A stretch of 36,739 nucleotides of DNA from JAHWKI01 sp035513575 (GTDB lineage Bacteria > Gemmatimonadota > Gemmatimonadetes > Longimicrobiales > RSA9): positions 1 through 36,739 of the forward strand of contig DATKBW010000001.1 of NCBI GenBank assembly GCA_035513575.1, given 5' to 3'. Each line of letters opens with the position of its first letter. Position 1 is the first letter of the stretch. Positions 23,454 to 32,463 of the stretch are shown here, one piece after another. Both the position numbers and the translations under genes were made by a program. The notes beneath the pieces were generated by a model. It did no database searches, was not told the DNA's origin, and saw nothing but the letters and a program-made list of their open reading frames with translations.

Positions 23454-26400
23454 ATGATGACGACGCGACCCTCTTCCCTCCTCGCCACTCTCCTCCTCGC
23501 CGGGGCCGCTTCCGCGTGCGCGGGCGGACCCGCGGCGCCCGACGCGCCCCGGCCGCTGCCGCCGGAGCGCATCGGCGAACGGACGTTCGAGCCCAGGCCG
23601 CCGCTCGCCGCGCCGCCCACGCCGCTGGCGGAGCGGAGGACGCCGGACCCGCGGAACGTCGTCCACGACCCGGCGCTGTTCGGCGGGCTGGACTGGGACT
23701 GGATCGGGCCCGCGCGCGGGGGCCGCGTGACGGCGGTGGCGGGGGTGCCGTGGGAGCCGGGGACGTACTACATGGGCTCGACGGGCGGGGGCGTGTTCCG
23801 GACGAGCGACTTCGGGGAGAGCTGGCAGAACATCAGCGACGGGTGGTTCGAGACGCCGTCCATCGGGGCGATCCGGGTGGCGCCATCGGACCCGGACGTG
23901 GTGTGGGTGGCGACGGGGAGCGACGGCTACCGGAGCAACGTGATCACGGGGCTGGGCGTGTACCGGTCGCTGGACGCGGGGTCGACCTGGCGGTTCCTGG
24001 GGCTGCGCGACATCGGGAACACGGGGGCCATCGAGATCGATCCGCGGGACCCGAACCGCGCGTACGTGGCGGCCATCGGGCACCCGTTCGGGCCGAACCC
24101 GGAGCGGGGCGTGTTCCGGACCCGGGACGGCGGGGAGAGCTGGGAGAAGGTGCTGTTCATCAGCGACAGCACGGGGATCGTGGACGTGGAGATCGACCCG
24201 CGGGACCCGGACGTGGTGTACGCGTCGAGCTGGCGCGGCGAGCGGCGGCCGTGGACCATCATCAGCGGCGGGTACGAGGGCGGGGTCTACAAGTCCACGG
24301 ATGGCGGGGACACGTGGCGGAAGCTGGCGGGCGGGCTGCCGGAGGGGCTGATCGGGAAGATCGACCTGGCGGTGGCGGCCAGCGACCCGCGCGTGGTCTA
24401 CGCGCTGTACGAGGCGCCCGAGGGGCGGGACGGCCTGTACCGGAGCGGCGACGGCGGGGCGACGTGGGAGCACGTGTCGTCGGAGGACGCCCTGACGGGG
24501 CGGCCGTTCTACTACATCAACGTGGACGTGGACCCGACGGACCCGAACACGGTGTGGGTCAACAACCTGGCGCTGTGGAAGAGCACGGACGGCGGGCGGA
24601 GCTGGAGCCGGGTGCGCACGCCGCACGGCGACAACCACGACATCTGGATCGACCCGGGGAACCCGGACCTCATGGTCCAGGGCAACGACGGCGGCGCCAA
24701 CGTGTCGCGGGACGGCGGGCGCACCTGGACGTCGCTGTACAACCAGCCGCAGGCGGAGATGTACCAGGTCCGGGTGGACGACCGCACCCCCTACTGGGTC
24801 TGGGGCGGCCAGCAGGACTGGGACATCCTGGGCGTGCCGAGCCTCCCCACGCACCTGGGCGCCGCGGACGACTTCGTCCACTACGGCGGCGGGACGTGCG
24901 AGACGGGCCCGGCGGTGCCGAAGCCGGACGACCCGGACCGGATCTACAACGCGTGCAAGGGCCGGTTCATGGTCTACGACTGGACCACCGGCCGGCTCCG
25001 CCACTACTACGTCGGCGGGGTCTTCATGTACGGCCACGCGGCGCGCGACCTGCCGTGGCGGTTCCAGCGCGTGTCGCCCGTGGAGGTGAGCCCCCACGAC
25101 CCGAACACGGTGTACCACGGCTCGCAGTTCGTGCACCGGAGCCGCGATGGCGGCGTCACGTGGGAGACCATCAGCCCGGACCTCACCGCCACGCCCGCCG
25201 GGACGCAGGGGATCAGCGGCGAGCCCATCACGCGCGACATCACGGGCGAGGAGGTCTATTCCACGCTGTACGCCATCGAGGAGAGCCCCCTCGTGGAGGG
25301 GGTCGTCTGGGTCGGGTCCTACGACGGGCTCTTCCACGTCACCCGGGACGGCGGGGCCACGTGGACCGACGTGACGCCGCCGACGCTGCCGGCGGGCGGG
25401 CGCGTCCAGGCCATCCACGCGTCCGAGCACGACGCCGCGACCGCCTACTACGCGGTGCTGCGCTGGATGCACGACGACTGGCGACCCTGGGCGTTCCGGA
25501 CCCGGGACTACGGCCGGACCTGGACCCGGCTGACCACCGGCGACAACGGCATCCCCGCGGACTACCCGGTGCGCGTGGTGCGCGAGGACCGCGTGCGGCC
25601 GGGGCTGCTGTACGCGGGCGCCGAGTTCGGCATGTACGTCTCGTTCGACGACGGCGGGCGCTGGCAGCCGCTCCAGCTCGACCTGCCCGTCACCCCCGTC
25701 ACCGACATCGCCCTCAAGGACGACGACATCGTGGTCTCCACCATGGGCCGCGGCTTCTGGGTCCTGCGCGGCGTCCAGCCGCTGCGGCAGGTGTCCTCCG
25801 ACATCGCGGCGGCGCGGGCGCACCTGTACACGCCCGGCACCGCCACGCTCCTCGACTACCGGCCGAGCGAGGGCGACGGCGCCGTCGAGCCGGAGTACCC
25901 CCGGCCCGGCGCGGCGCTGGACTGGTGGCTCGCGGACGAGTCCGCGGGGCCCGTCACGGTCGAGCTCCTGGACGACGCCGGTCGCGTGCTGAACGGCTGG
26001 ACCAGCGAGTCCGGCGGCTACGCGCTCCGGACGGTGCAGGGGATGCGCGAGCCGGAGACCCTCCGCGTGGGCGGCCTCCGCGTCCCCGCGGCGGCCGGGC
26101 ACACGCGCTGGGTGATGCCGCTCCAGCACCCCGGCGCGTGGGAGGCCGCGTCCCGCGGGGAGCCCCAGGGGCTGGGCGGCGGCGGCCCGGCGCTGGCGCC
26201 GGGGTCGTACCGCGTGCGGGTGAGCGCCGGGACGTGGACCGCCACCGCGCCGCTGCGCGTCGAGATGGACCCCAACGTCGCCGCCATCGGCGTGACGGCC
26301 GCGGAGCTGGCGGAGCAGGAGTCGCTGGCCCTGTCCGTCCGCGACCTGGTGAGCCGGGCCCGCCGGCTGGAGGAGCGGGTCGTGGAGGAGATCGGGAAGG

Positions 26401-26699
26401 CCGAGGCCGCGCTCCGGCGGACGGGGGAGACCGGCGCCGCGGCGGGGGTGGAAGCGGGGGAGCGGCTGCGTCGCCTGCGGGAGGTGCTGGCGCTGCTGGC
26501 CACGGCGGAGGGCATCGCCTACCCGCGGCCCATGCTGGTGGACCAGGTCGGGTACCTGTACGGCATGGTCGCCCGGACGCCGCAGAAGCCCGGTCCGGAC
26601 GCGTTCCTGCGCTACGAGACGCTGCTGGCGGAGGTGACGGCGGCGGAGGCGGCGGTGGACGGGGCGGTGGCCGCGGCGGCGCCGGGCCTCGTGCCGTAG
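23454..26699 (+). CDS. VPS10/sortilin-type Asp-box beta-propeller lipoprotein
   Basis: The 1081-residue protein starts at ATG 23454; the open frame before it runs through the inverted-repeat array and is not coding. LLATLLLAGAASAC is a lipobox. The body contains at least ten Asp-box blades (SxDxGxTW): RTSDFGESWQNI, SLDAGSTWRFL, TRDGGESWEKV, STDGGDTWRKL, SGDGGATWEHV, STDGGRSWSRV, SRDGGRTWTSL, SRDGGVTWETI, TRDGGATWTDV and TRDYGRTWTRL, forming one large (about ten-bladed) or two propellers, as in VPS10 proteins. GGQQDWDILGVPS and SPHDPNTVYHGSQ are typical of the bacterial family often named glycosyl hydrolase. The last 250 residues add a beta-sandwich and a coiled coil (LVSRARRLEERVVEEIGKAE). 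Catalysis is unproven. Confidence 0.9.
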   Translation: MMTTRPSSLLATLLLAGAASACAGGPAAPDAPRPLPPERIGERTFEPRPPLAAPPTPLAERRTPDPRNVVHDPALFGGLDWDWIGPARGGRVTAVAGVPWEPGTYYMGSTGGGVFRTSDFGESWQNISDGWFETPSIGAIRVAPSDPDVVWVATGSDGYRSNVITGLGVYRSLDAGSTWRFLGLRDIGNTGAIEIDPRDPNRAYVAAIGHPFGPNPERGVFRTRDGGESWEKVLFISDSTGIVDVEIDPRDPDVVYASSWRGERRPWTIISGGYEGGVYKSTDGGDTWRKLAGGLPEGLIGKIDLAVAASDPRVVYALYEAPEGRDGLYRSGDGGATWEHVSSEDALTGRPFYYINVDVDPTDPNTVWVNNLALWKSTDGGRSWSRVRTPHGDNHDIWIDPGNPDLMVQGNDGGANVSRDGGRTWTSLYNQPQAEMYQVRVDDRTPYWVWGGQQDWDILGVPSLPTHLGAADDFVHYGGGTCETGPAVPKPDDPDRIYNACKGRFMVYDWTTGRLRHYYVGGVFMYGHAARDLPWRFQRVSPVEVSPHDPNTVYHGSQFVHRSRDGGVTWETISPDLTATPAGTQGISGEPITRDITGEEVYSTLYAIEESPLVEGVVWVGSYDGLFHVTRDGGATWTDVTPPTLPAGGRVQAIHASEHDAATAYYAVLRWMHDDWRPWAFRTRDYGRTWTRLTTGDNGIPADYPVRVVREDRVRPGLLYAGAEFGMYVSFDDGGRWQPLQLDLPVTPVTDIALKDDDIVVSTMGRGFWVLRGVQPLRQVSSDIAAARAHLYTPGTATLLDYRPSEGDGAVEPEYPRPGAALDWWLADESAGPVTVELLDDAGRVLNGWTSESGGYALRTVQGMREPETLRVGGLRVPAAAGHTRWVMPLQHPGAWEAASRGEPQGLGGGGPALAPGSYRVRVSAGTWTATAPLRVEMDPNVAAIGVTAAELAEQESLALSVRDLVSRARRLEERVVEEIGKAEAALRRTGETGAAAGVEAGERLRRLREVLALLATAEGIAYPRPMLVDQVGYLYGMVARTPQKPGPDAFLRYETLLAEVTAAEAAVDGAVAAAAPGLVP

Positions 26700-26813
26700 C
26701 CTCTGGCCGCGCCGGCGGTCGCGACGCTACACTCCTGCGGTCCCGGCGGGCGGCCCGGATCCGTCGGGCCTCACCCGTCCACGCGCCCGCCGTCCACCAT
26801 CGCGAAGGGAAGC

Positions 26814-27407
26814 ATGCCCGGTCTCTGGCCCCGGTTCCTGGACGGCCTGCGCGGCACGGTGCTGGCACCCCTGGCGCGGCGCTGGGCCGCCGATGACGCC
26901 GCCATGGGCCCGTCCAGCCTGGTCCGCGCCGGCGACATCGCCCGCGAGGCCGGCCAGCGGCAGGAGGCGCTGGGGCTCTGGGGCCGGGCCATCGACGCGT
27001 ACCTCCAGCGCGGGCTCCACCACCAGGCGGAGACGGTCTGCCGGCGCGTGATCGGGATGGAGCCGAACGTGATCCGGACGCGCTTCACGCTGGCGGCCAT
27101 CGCGGTGGGGCGGCGGCGGGTGCGGGAGGGACGGGAGCGCGTGGCGGACTACCTCGCGGCCGCCGCCCGGGCCGAGGCCACGGCCATGGCCGTCCCTTCG
27201 CTCCTCGAGCTGGCCTCCGCCACCGCCGACCCCGCCATGCGCCGGATCCTCGCCGACGCGCTGCGCCAGGCCGGCCGCGAGGACCTCGGCGACCGCGTGG
27301 ACCGCGGCACCGCCGCCGTCGCCCGGCGCACCAGCTGGCGCCGCGCCGTCGGGGCGGCGCTGAAGCGGCCCGGCGACGTGGACGTGGCGGCGCTCAGCGG
27401 CCCCTGA
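26814..27407 (+). CDS. TPR-like hypothetical protein
   Basis: The 197-residue all-helical protein contains at least two TPR-like helix pairs (SLVRAGDIAREAGQRQEALG, AIDAYLQRGLHHQAETVCRR, VIGMEPNVIRTRFTLAAIAV). The later helices are Ala/Arg-rich, and the C-terminus (LKRPGDVDVAALSGP) is probably flexible. The start ATG 26814 follows GAAGGGAAGC, a good ribosome site. It has no signal peptide. I do not recognise a specific family; relatives in these organisms are annotated only as hypothetical or tetratricopeptide proteins. It lies 114 bases after the VPS10-type gene on the same strand and may be co-transcribed. Confidence 0.7.
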   Translation: MPGLWPRFLDGLRGTVLAPLARRWAADDAAMGPSSLVRAGDIAREAGQRQEALGLWGRAIDAYLQRGLHHQAETVCRRVIGMEPNVIRTRFTLAAIAVGRRRVREGRERVADYLAAAARAEATAMAVPSLLELASATADPAMRRILADALRQAGREDLGDRVDRGTAAVARRTSWRRAVGAALKRPGDVDVAALSGP

Positions 27408-27807
27408 GCCGGGGGGGCGGCCGCTGCGGCCGCCCGAACTCCGCCGGCCGGAGCCGGGTCCTGCCGGGGGGGCGGGTCTCCGGCGTCAGCGGGTCCAGCG
27501 GCAGGTAGCGCGACGAGAGCCACTGGAGCGCGCGCGGCGGGCGGGCGCGCGCCCACACCGACTCCGTCGGCCACCGGCCGCCGGCCCGGAGGCTGACCGG
27601 CGGTGCGGACGCGTGGGGGCGCTTCCAGCGCGGGGGCAGCGGCTGGAGCACGGGCGCCGCCATGAGGCGGTCCAGGCGGTCCGCGGGGGACTCCTCCGCC
27701 CCCGGGCCAGGCGGCCCAGGGCGGACCGGGCTCCGCGGCTCACCCAACCGCCCCGCGCCGCCGGTGCCCCCGGAGAGCCGATCCTTTGGTGTCACGCGTC
27801 GTCCCAT
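27394..27807 (-). CDS. Possible hypothetical protein, Pro/Arg-rich, 137 residues
   Basis: The stretch 27408-27917 has no recognisable gene. The best candidate is this minus-strand frame starting at ATG 27807 (MGRRVTPKDRLSGGTGGAGR), with a central segment PADRLDRLMAAPVLQPLPPR and a Trp-containing part (RALQWLSSRYLPLDP) that looks less random than the Pro/Arg-rich rest. It overlaps the TPR-like gene end by 14 bases. It has no clear ribosome site. An overlapping plus-strand frame is purely Arg/Pro and looks like a GC artefact. The region may simply be non-coding. Confidence 0.3.
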   Translation of the reverse strand: MGRRVTPKDRLSGGTGGAGRLGEPRSPVRPGPPGPGAEESPADRLDRLMAAPVLQPLPPRWKRPHASAPPVSLRAGGRWPTESVWARARPPRALQWLSSRYLPLDPLTPETRPPGRTRLRPAEFGRPQRPPPRLRGR

Positions 27808-27917
27808 CGATCGGTGGCGTTGCCCGGACCCCGCGGCGACTGCGCGCCGCGGCCACGTCGACCTGTGGCCGGTATGCAGGAGGCGCAAATTCCGCTCCCC
27901 GGCGATGGCGCCGCCCC

Positions 27918-29126
27918 TCAGGGGTCCGCGTCGCCGCCGCCCACGGCGTAGCGCACGATCCAGGGCACGTCCAGCTCGTCCTGCTCCACCCCCCAGACGC
28001 GACCCCGCTCCGCGACCTCGACCTGGAGGCGGCCCGGGAGCTCGACCCGGCCGATGACCCCGCCGTCGCGGTCGAGGACGAGCCACGCGGCGCGGCCGGG
28101 ATCGGGCTGCGGCCCCCTGAGCCAGATCGCGCCATCGCGCCCCACGACGACGGCGCCGACCGGCGGGTGGTGCGCGGGGACGTGGAGGTCGGCCCGGGCC
28201 AGCGCCGCCGCCTCGGCCACCGTCAGCCCGCCGAGCGGCCGCTCCCGGAACCGCTCCGCCCAGTCGGCCACCAGGCTGTCGGGGACGGCGGGGTCGATGG
28301 GGACGGCGTCGTAGGCGAAGGCGCGGCTGAACACGGTGTCGCCGCCGGAGCGGACGCGGGAGACGCGGAACACCGCCGGCTCCCCGGCGGGCGCGACCTC
28401 CCGGTCCAGGACCACGCAGGCCGGGCCGGCCGGGTCGAGCGCGACGAGGGGCTGGTCCGCGAAGGGCTGGGCGCGGTAGGTGCCGAACCGCATGGCGCCC
28501 GACGGGTCCTGGATCGCCCATATCGTGTGCGGCACCACGCACAGCGTGTCACCCGCGACGCCCGCCGTGTCCATCAGCAGCAGCGGCGTTTCGGCCAGGT
28601 CGCCCGACGCGACGGCGTGCGACCACGCCGCCGGCGTCCCGACCAGCCGGCCGTCGGCGAGCAGCCCGGTGGGCCGCGGCGGCGAGTGGACGGGGTCGGT
28701 GCCCAGGTCGATGGGCACGCGCACCGAGCGCTGCAGCTCGCCGGCCGGCGAGAAGTACGTGATCCGGTAGAGGCGCCGGTCCAGGGCCCAGAGCGTGTCG
28801 CCCACCAGCCCGATCCCGTCCACGGCCCGGAACTCGCCCGGGCCCTCGCCCGCACCGCCGATCGTCGCCACCCTCGCGCCCCGGGCATCGTGCACCAGGA
28901 CCACGCTCTCCTGCGGGTGGCTCGTGTAGATCCAGCCGCCGTCATCCACCGCCATCCGGCCGACGCGGGTGAGCAGGGTGGCGGGGTCGTCGACGCTGCC
29001 GATGCGCAGCTCCCGCCGCGCCTCGAGCGGCGGCGCGCCGGCGAGACCCGGGCCGCCCGCCTCGCAGCCGGCCGGACCGATGACCAGCAGCGAGGCGAGG
29101 AGGGCGCGGCGCGGGGGTCGGGGCAT
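27918..29126 (-). CDS. 6-bladed beta-propeller lipoprotein
   Basis: The 402-residue protein starts at ATG 29126. LLASLLVIGPAGC is a lipobox, so it is exported and lipidated. Blades of the 6-bladed (NHL-like) family are visible: GRMAVDDGGWIYTSHPQESV, the hallmark GGAGEGPGEFRAVDGIGL, GDTLWALDRRLYRITYFSPA, GRLVGTPAAW, and late in the protein GAVVVGRDGAIWLRGPQPDP and WLVLDRDGGVIGRVELPGRL. Such propellers bind ligands or peptides, and no enzymatic residues are evident. It is a paralogue of the propeller lipoprotein at 34355. The part encoded by 28687-28953 is almost identical to the truncated copy at the right edge of the window. No clear Shine-Dalgarno is seen upstream. Confidence 0.85.
   Translation of the reverse strand: MPRPPRRALLASLLVIGPAGCEAGGPGLAGAPPLEARRELRIGSVDDPATLLTRVGRMAVDDGGWIYTSHPQESVVLVHDARGARVATIGGAGEGPGEFRAVDGIGLVGDTLWALDRRLYRITYFSPAGELQRSVRVPIDLGTDPVHSPPRPTGLLADGRLVGTPAAWSHAVASGDLAETPLLLMDTAGVAGDTLCVVPHTIWAIQDPSGAMRFGTYRAQPFADQPLVALDPAGPACVVLDREVAPAGEPAVFRVSRVRSGGDTVFSRAFAYDAVPIDPAVPDSLVADWAERFRERPLGGLTVAEAAALARADLHVPAHHPPVGAVVVGRDGAIWLRGPQPDPGRAAWLVLDRDGGVIGRVELPGRLQVEVAERGRVWGVEQDELDVPWIVRYAVGGGDADP
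28687..28953. repeat. Left copy of a 267-bp direct repeat inside the beta-propeller gene
   Basis: Bases 28687-28953 match 36473-36739 in the same orientation with two substitutions that I can count (28732 T versus 36518 A; 28826 C versus 36612 T). The match begins abruptly at TGGACGGGG and continues to the end of the window, so the true length is unknown. The copy spacing is 7,786 bases and the accessory region lies between. Confidence 0.93.
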
Positions 29127-29806
29127 GGGCGTGCGCGGTACGGGATGCGGGCGTTCGGCCTGGCCGTGAAAGTACGGCGCGACGACTTCAGGGGCGAATC
29201 CCGGGCCTCACCGGAGCGAGGGAGGAGCCACGCCTCCGGCCGAACGGGAGACGGACGACCGACCGGGGGGTGCCGTCAGTCCTGCGTCGTTCGCCCGCGT
29301 GGCGTACACGATCCGCGTTGCGGGTCGAGGTGCGTTACGGGAGCTCCGATCGGCGATCGCATGGACGAGCGCCGCATTCAGCGTCGCGTTCGCACACACG
29401 ACGCGAGCGCCCGATTGACGACGAGCGATTAGCTGGCCGCTTTCCCCGTGCGAGCACGTGCGCGCGAGGGTGTCGGGTCGTAGTTGCCCCGTGATGACTC
29501 CGCGCAACGGCGCGCCCGCTAAGGAACCCCAAAGTCTTGGGGGCGATGCGTCAGCTGGACCAGTGCCGAGCGCCTCATGTCCGCACGCCGTAACCCGGAC
29601 CCCGGGCGCCAGCCGCGGAGGCTGCTGCCACGGCCCCGCAAAGCGTGGGCACGCGTGCGCGCGCAGGTCTCGGGTCCTGTTCACGTAAGACCCGCGGGGA
29701 CTTACGGATGAATCGGCTCAGCTCACCCCCCAGGTCGGACGCGCCCGGCCCAGGCACCCAAGTTGGCTGAGCAAGCTGCGCCGGGAATCCAAGGGGTTGC
29801 GCCCAT
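29127..29806. other. 680-base gene-free region with related GC-rich repeat segments
   Basis: No frame here looks like a real protein. Two segments resemble each other and a third at 36288-36335: GTGCGAGCACGTGCGCGCG near 29446 with GTGTCGGG after it, and GTGGGCACGCGTGCGCGCG near 29645 with TCTCGGG after it. A hairpin (CCCCAA/TTGGGG, about 29527-29542) has a counterpart near 36243-36257. Composition is lower in GC than the genes to the left, marking the start of the accessory region. No tRNA or integrase was recognised. Confidence 0.45.
29444..29680 (+). repeat. Two imperfect copies of a GC-rich repeat (GTGCGNGCACGTG...GTCGGG)
   Basis: Copy one is about 29446-29478 (CGTGCGAGCACGTG core, then GAGGGTGTCGGG). 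Copy two is about 29643-29675 (CGTGGGCACGCGTG core, then GCAGGTCTCGGG). The third related copy is at about 36299-36332. The similarity between 29510-29550 and 36225-36268 (CCCGCTAAGGAACCCC versus CCCGCCAAGGGACCC, each followed by a G-run and GCGATGC) shows that the repeated unit extends upstream of the core. Confidence 0.5.
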
Positions 29807-30199
29807 TTAGGGATCGAGCACTCGTGTGGGATCCAGTTTATCGACGCGGGTGCCGTCGCCTAGTTCACCCCAGTCATTGTCGCCCCAGCAGTACAGCTCG
29901 GCGTCCATACATATCTCACAGGTGTGCTCGAGACCTGCATGTATGAACTGGAACTGAATGCCCCCGCCGACAGCCACAGGCGCAAGAGAGCTTGTCTGCG
30001 AACCATCGCCCAACTGACCGTGGTTGTTTGAGCCCCAGCAATACGCCGCACTGGCGCTGGACAAGGCGCATGTGTGGTAGGCGCCGGCCGTAACCGAAGT
30101 GAAGCTCGAGTCGCTCTGCACGCGTACAGGGCTTGAGGAATCAAGGCCTGTCTCGTCACCGAGCTGACCATAAGTTCCGGACCCCCAGCAGTAGGCGGC
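29807..30199 (-). pseudogene. Fragment of an RCC1-repeat protein
   Basis: Translated leftward from about 30199, this segment gives three RCC1-type repeats: AYCWGSGTYGQLGDETGLDS, AYCWGSNNHGQLGDGSQTSS and LYCWGDNDWGELGDGTRVDK, each followed by SxTAGAYHTCAL-like strands. The repeats are genuine and recognisable, but the open frame upstream to 30361 shows no signal peptide or further repeats, and only about half of a seven-blade propeller is present. Complete bacterial RCC1 lipoproteins usually have seven or more repeats. The best reading is a 5'-truncated remnant; a short functional protein cannot be excluded. Confidence 0.65.
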
Positions 30200-30374
30200 G
30201 CGCACCCGCCAAGGGACCATGGGGCTTGGCGGGCCAATAGGCGCAGTCGGCCCACGCACCTCGGCGGCTCCGCGTGACGCACGGAAGTGTCGGCGTTTTG
30301 TCGCGCCCGCTGGACCTGTGGTGCCGGCCCCAACTCCCATACGCGCCGAGGTCATGTTCAAGCTTGACCGGCCA

Positions 30375-30756
30375 CTACCGAACCTGCCTGATCAGCGGCG
30401 CCGCTGCGTTACACGCGATCCTTGACCAGAAGAACTCCCTCCCCAAGGCCTCGCAATCAAGATAGGTGGGGTTTGCCGCGACCGCCCTCTGGTAGAACAG
30501 CACGGCCTCGGCACCGCGATTTAGCGATTGCAGGGCGATCGCCTTCCCCGCAAGCGCGTCCGGTTCGTCCGGACGGATTGCGAGAGCTGCTTCCCAATGG
30601 GCGAGCGCTTCCGACATCCGATGAAGGTCGAAGAGCACGAAGGCGAGATTGTCGTGCGCGGTGAAGGAGTTCGGATTTAATGGCGAGCGCATGCCGGTTC
30701 GCTTCCTCCGCTTCGACCAGCCGCGGAAACGCTAGCTCCACATGAACGACCGTCAT
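30375..30756 (-). pseudogene. TPR-protein remnant with a +1 frameshift
   Basis: From 30756 leftward one frame reads VELAFPRLVEAEEANRHALAI, and at about 30675-30680 the TPR pattern jumps to the next frame as NPNSFTAHDNLAFVLFDLHR, MSEALAHWEAALAIRPDEPD and ALAGKAIALQSLNRGAEAVL, ending at 30375. One extra A in ATTAAATCC (minus strand) explains the shift: ATTAATCC would read A-I-N-P-N, the standard TPR boundary. The C-terminus (CEALGREFFWSRIACNAAAP) is non-TPR. The N-terminus is missing, so the gene is doubly damaged. A sequencing error could explain the shift but not the short 5' end. Confidence 0.65.
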
Positions 30757-30999
30757 ACAGGAAGACGTCGCGTACCACGGGGCGGCTGCCCCTGCGCTGC
30801 CGTTGCACCGAACCCCCTAAAGACCCGCCGATCCTCTCACAGGGAGCGCACGTGCGGGCGGGCGCGCCAGGGTGCCGAAGTGAATCACGCGGCCAAGGGG
30901 CCAGCGCGCCGGGGGCGTGTGTGCTGAGAGCACGCCGCGATCGTAGAGTGAGCAAGACGAGCCCCAAAGCCATTTCTCACGACGTCCCCCATTCTTCCA

Positions 31000-31018
31000 C
31001 TAGCAGGTCGCTGAAAAA
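31000..31018. repeat. Left IS end: CTAG target duplication and terminal inverted repeat
   Basis: CTAG at 31000-31003 is followed by the left terminal repeat CAGGTCGCTGAAAAA (31004-31018). It matches the right end (reverse complement CAGGTCCCTGAAGAA) at 13 of 15 positions. Confidence 0.85.
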
Positions 31019-32373
31019 AGGGATGTCGGGCTGATGCGCGGATGGGTAGATTTCCGGGCAGGAGGTGGTTCGCTCTTCTGCCTGGAGGCCCGATGCGCGG
31101 CAAGCCCGACTACCAGTCGCAGATCTATTACTCGATCGACATCGAGGCGTGGATTCCGGAGGATCACCCTCTTCGTGGGGTGAAAGCCCGGGCGGAGGCG
31201 GTGCTTGCGGCCATGCGCAAGGATATGGACCGGGCGTACGGGAGGGTGGGCCGGCGCTCGATCCCGCCGGAGATGCTGCTGAAGGCGCTGCTGCTTCAGG
31301 CGCTGTACTCGATTCGCTCGGAGGAGCAGCTGGTGGAGCACATCCAGATGAACCTGCTCTACCGGTGGTTCCTGGATCTCTCGCTGGACGCCGGCGTGTG
31401 GCACCCGACGACATTCACGAAGAACCGGGAGCGGTTCGAGGCGCACGGGCTGCTTCGGAAGTTTTTCGACCAGGTGGTGGACCAGGCGCTGGTGGAGAGG
31501 TGGGCGAGCGACGAGCACTTCACCGTGGATGGCACCCTGATCGAGAGCTACGCGTCGATGAAGAGCCTGCGGCCGAAGGGCAGCGCCGATCAGCGGGTGG
31601 TGGATGGCTCGGAGGACGAAGACCCGGACAATCCGACCGTGAGCTTCCGCGGGGAGCGGCGCAGCAACGCCACCCACCGCTCCCTCACGGATCCGGAGGC
31701 GCGGCTGGCTCGGAAGTCTCAAGGCCAGGAGGCCCGGCTCGCCCATGGCTTCCACGTGCTCATGGAGAACCGCAACGGCTTGATCATGGACGTAGCCGTG
31801 AGCGAGGCGAATGGCACCGCAGAGCGCGAGGAGGCGCTGGTCATGATCCGCCGGAGCAAAGAGCGGCACGGTCTGAAGCCCCGGACGCTGGCGGCGGACA
31901 AGGGCTACGATGCCGGCCCGTTCCTGCACGAGCTCGAGAGCGAGGAGCGCATCGTGCCGCTGGTCCCGACCCGGAAGGGGGTCATCCGCGGCAGCTCCCC
32001 GGCCGCCGAAGCGCGCAAGCGAGCGCGGCGCCGTCAGTGCACGAAGCGCTATCAGGAGGCGCAACGCAATCGTAAGAGAGCTGAGGAGATCTTCGGCTGG
32101 AGCAAGACCACGGGCGGGATGCGCAGGAGCCGCCATGTGGGCCGGTGGAAGATCGGGCAGAACGGCCTTGTGGTCGCCGCCGCCTACAACCTGCTCAGGC
32201 TCTCGCGCATGGCTTCGAGGGCGCAGTGTGCCTGAGCGCCCCGCCGGAGGCCGGAAATCGGCCTTCAGCGGCCGAACCGAAGCCCGAAACAGGTCGCCTC
32301 GCGGCGAATAACCGCTGAATCTCACCCGATTATCGATGAATATGGCATTTCGGCTTCGTTCTTCAGGGACCTG
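31004..32373 (+). mobile_element. Complete IS5-superfamily insertion sequence, about 1,370 bp
   Basis: The element is bounded by 15-bp imperfect inverted repeats and flanked on both sides by CTAG (31000-31003 and 32374-32377), the target duplication expected for IS5-type elements that insert at CTAG/YTAR sites. It carries one intact DDE transposase gene. Nothing in the ends or the gene looks damaged, so it may be active. It sits in gene-remnant DNA, between the frameshifted TPR gene and the AraC-type regulator. Confidence 0.88.
31093..32235 (+). CDS. IS5-family DDE transposase
   Basis: The 380-residue protein has an N-terminal DUF772/InsH-type domain (YYSIDIEAWIPEDHPLRGVK, SIPPEMLLKALLLQALYSIR, YRWFLDLSLDAGVWHPTTFT) and a C-terminal DDE_Tnp_1 catalytic core. 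The catalytic acidic residues are D146 (FTVDGTLIES), D269 (LAADKGYDAGPF) and E331 (KRAEEIFGWSKT); all are present. ATG 31093 is preceded by GGAGG at four bases. The gene fills the element between the two inverted repeats. It cuts and rejoins DNA to move the element. A full-length frame and intact ends argue for recent insertion. Confidence 0.93.
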   Translation: MRGKPDYQSQIYYSIDIEAWIPEDHPLRGVKARAEAVLAAMRKDMDRAYGRVGRRSIPPEMLLKALLLQALYSIRSEEQLVEHIQMNLLYRWFLDLSLDAGVWHPTTFTKNRERFEAHGLLRKFFDQVVDQALVERWASDEHFTVDGTLIESYASMKSLRPKGSADQRVVDGSEDEDPDNPTVSFRGERRSNATHRSLTDPEARLARKSQGQEARLAHGFHVLMENRNGLIMDVAVSEANGTAEREEALVMIRRSKERHGLKPRTLAADKGYDAGPFLHELESEERIVPLVPTRKGVIRGSSPAAEARKRARRRQCTKRYQEAQRNRKRAEEIFGWSKTTGGMRRSRHVGRWKIGQNGLVVAAAYNLLRLSRMASRAQCA

Positions 32374-32377
32374 CTAG
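32359..32377. repeat. Right IS end: terminal inverted repeat and CTAG target duplication
   Basis: TTCTTCAGGGACCTG (32359-32373) is the right terminal repeat and CTAG at 32374-32377 is the second target copy. Confidence 0.85.
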
Positions 32378-32463
32378 GCCTCCGGCTGAAGCCACGGCGC
32401 CAAGAGGCGGTCGGCCGAAGACCGGCCAGAGACTTGCATCAAGGGGCATCCTGAACAGAGACG

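Noticed and set aside
23424..26129. Long minus-strand frame opposite the VPS10-type gene
   Set aside because: Val/Arg/His-rich shadow produced by the Asp-box gene's codon bias; no domain seen.
23372..26896. Second plus-strand open frame of about 1,170 codons overlapping the VPS10-type gene
   Set aside because: It is a +1-frame shadow rich in Arg/Gly/Ala; the Asp-box repeats lie only in the 23454 frame.
29208..29684. Possible 158-residue minus-strand gene in the region before the RCC1 remnant
   Set aside because: It has no recognisable domain, no ribosome site, and overlaps the repeated GC-rich segments; more likely non-coding.
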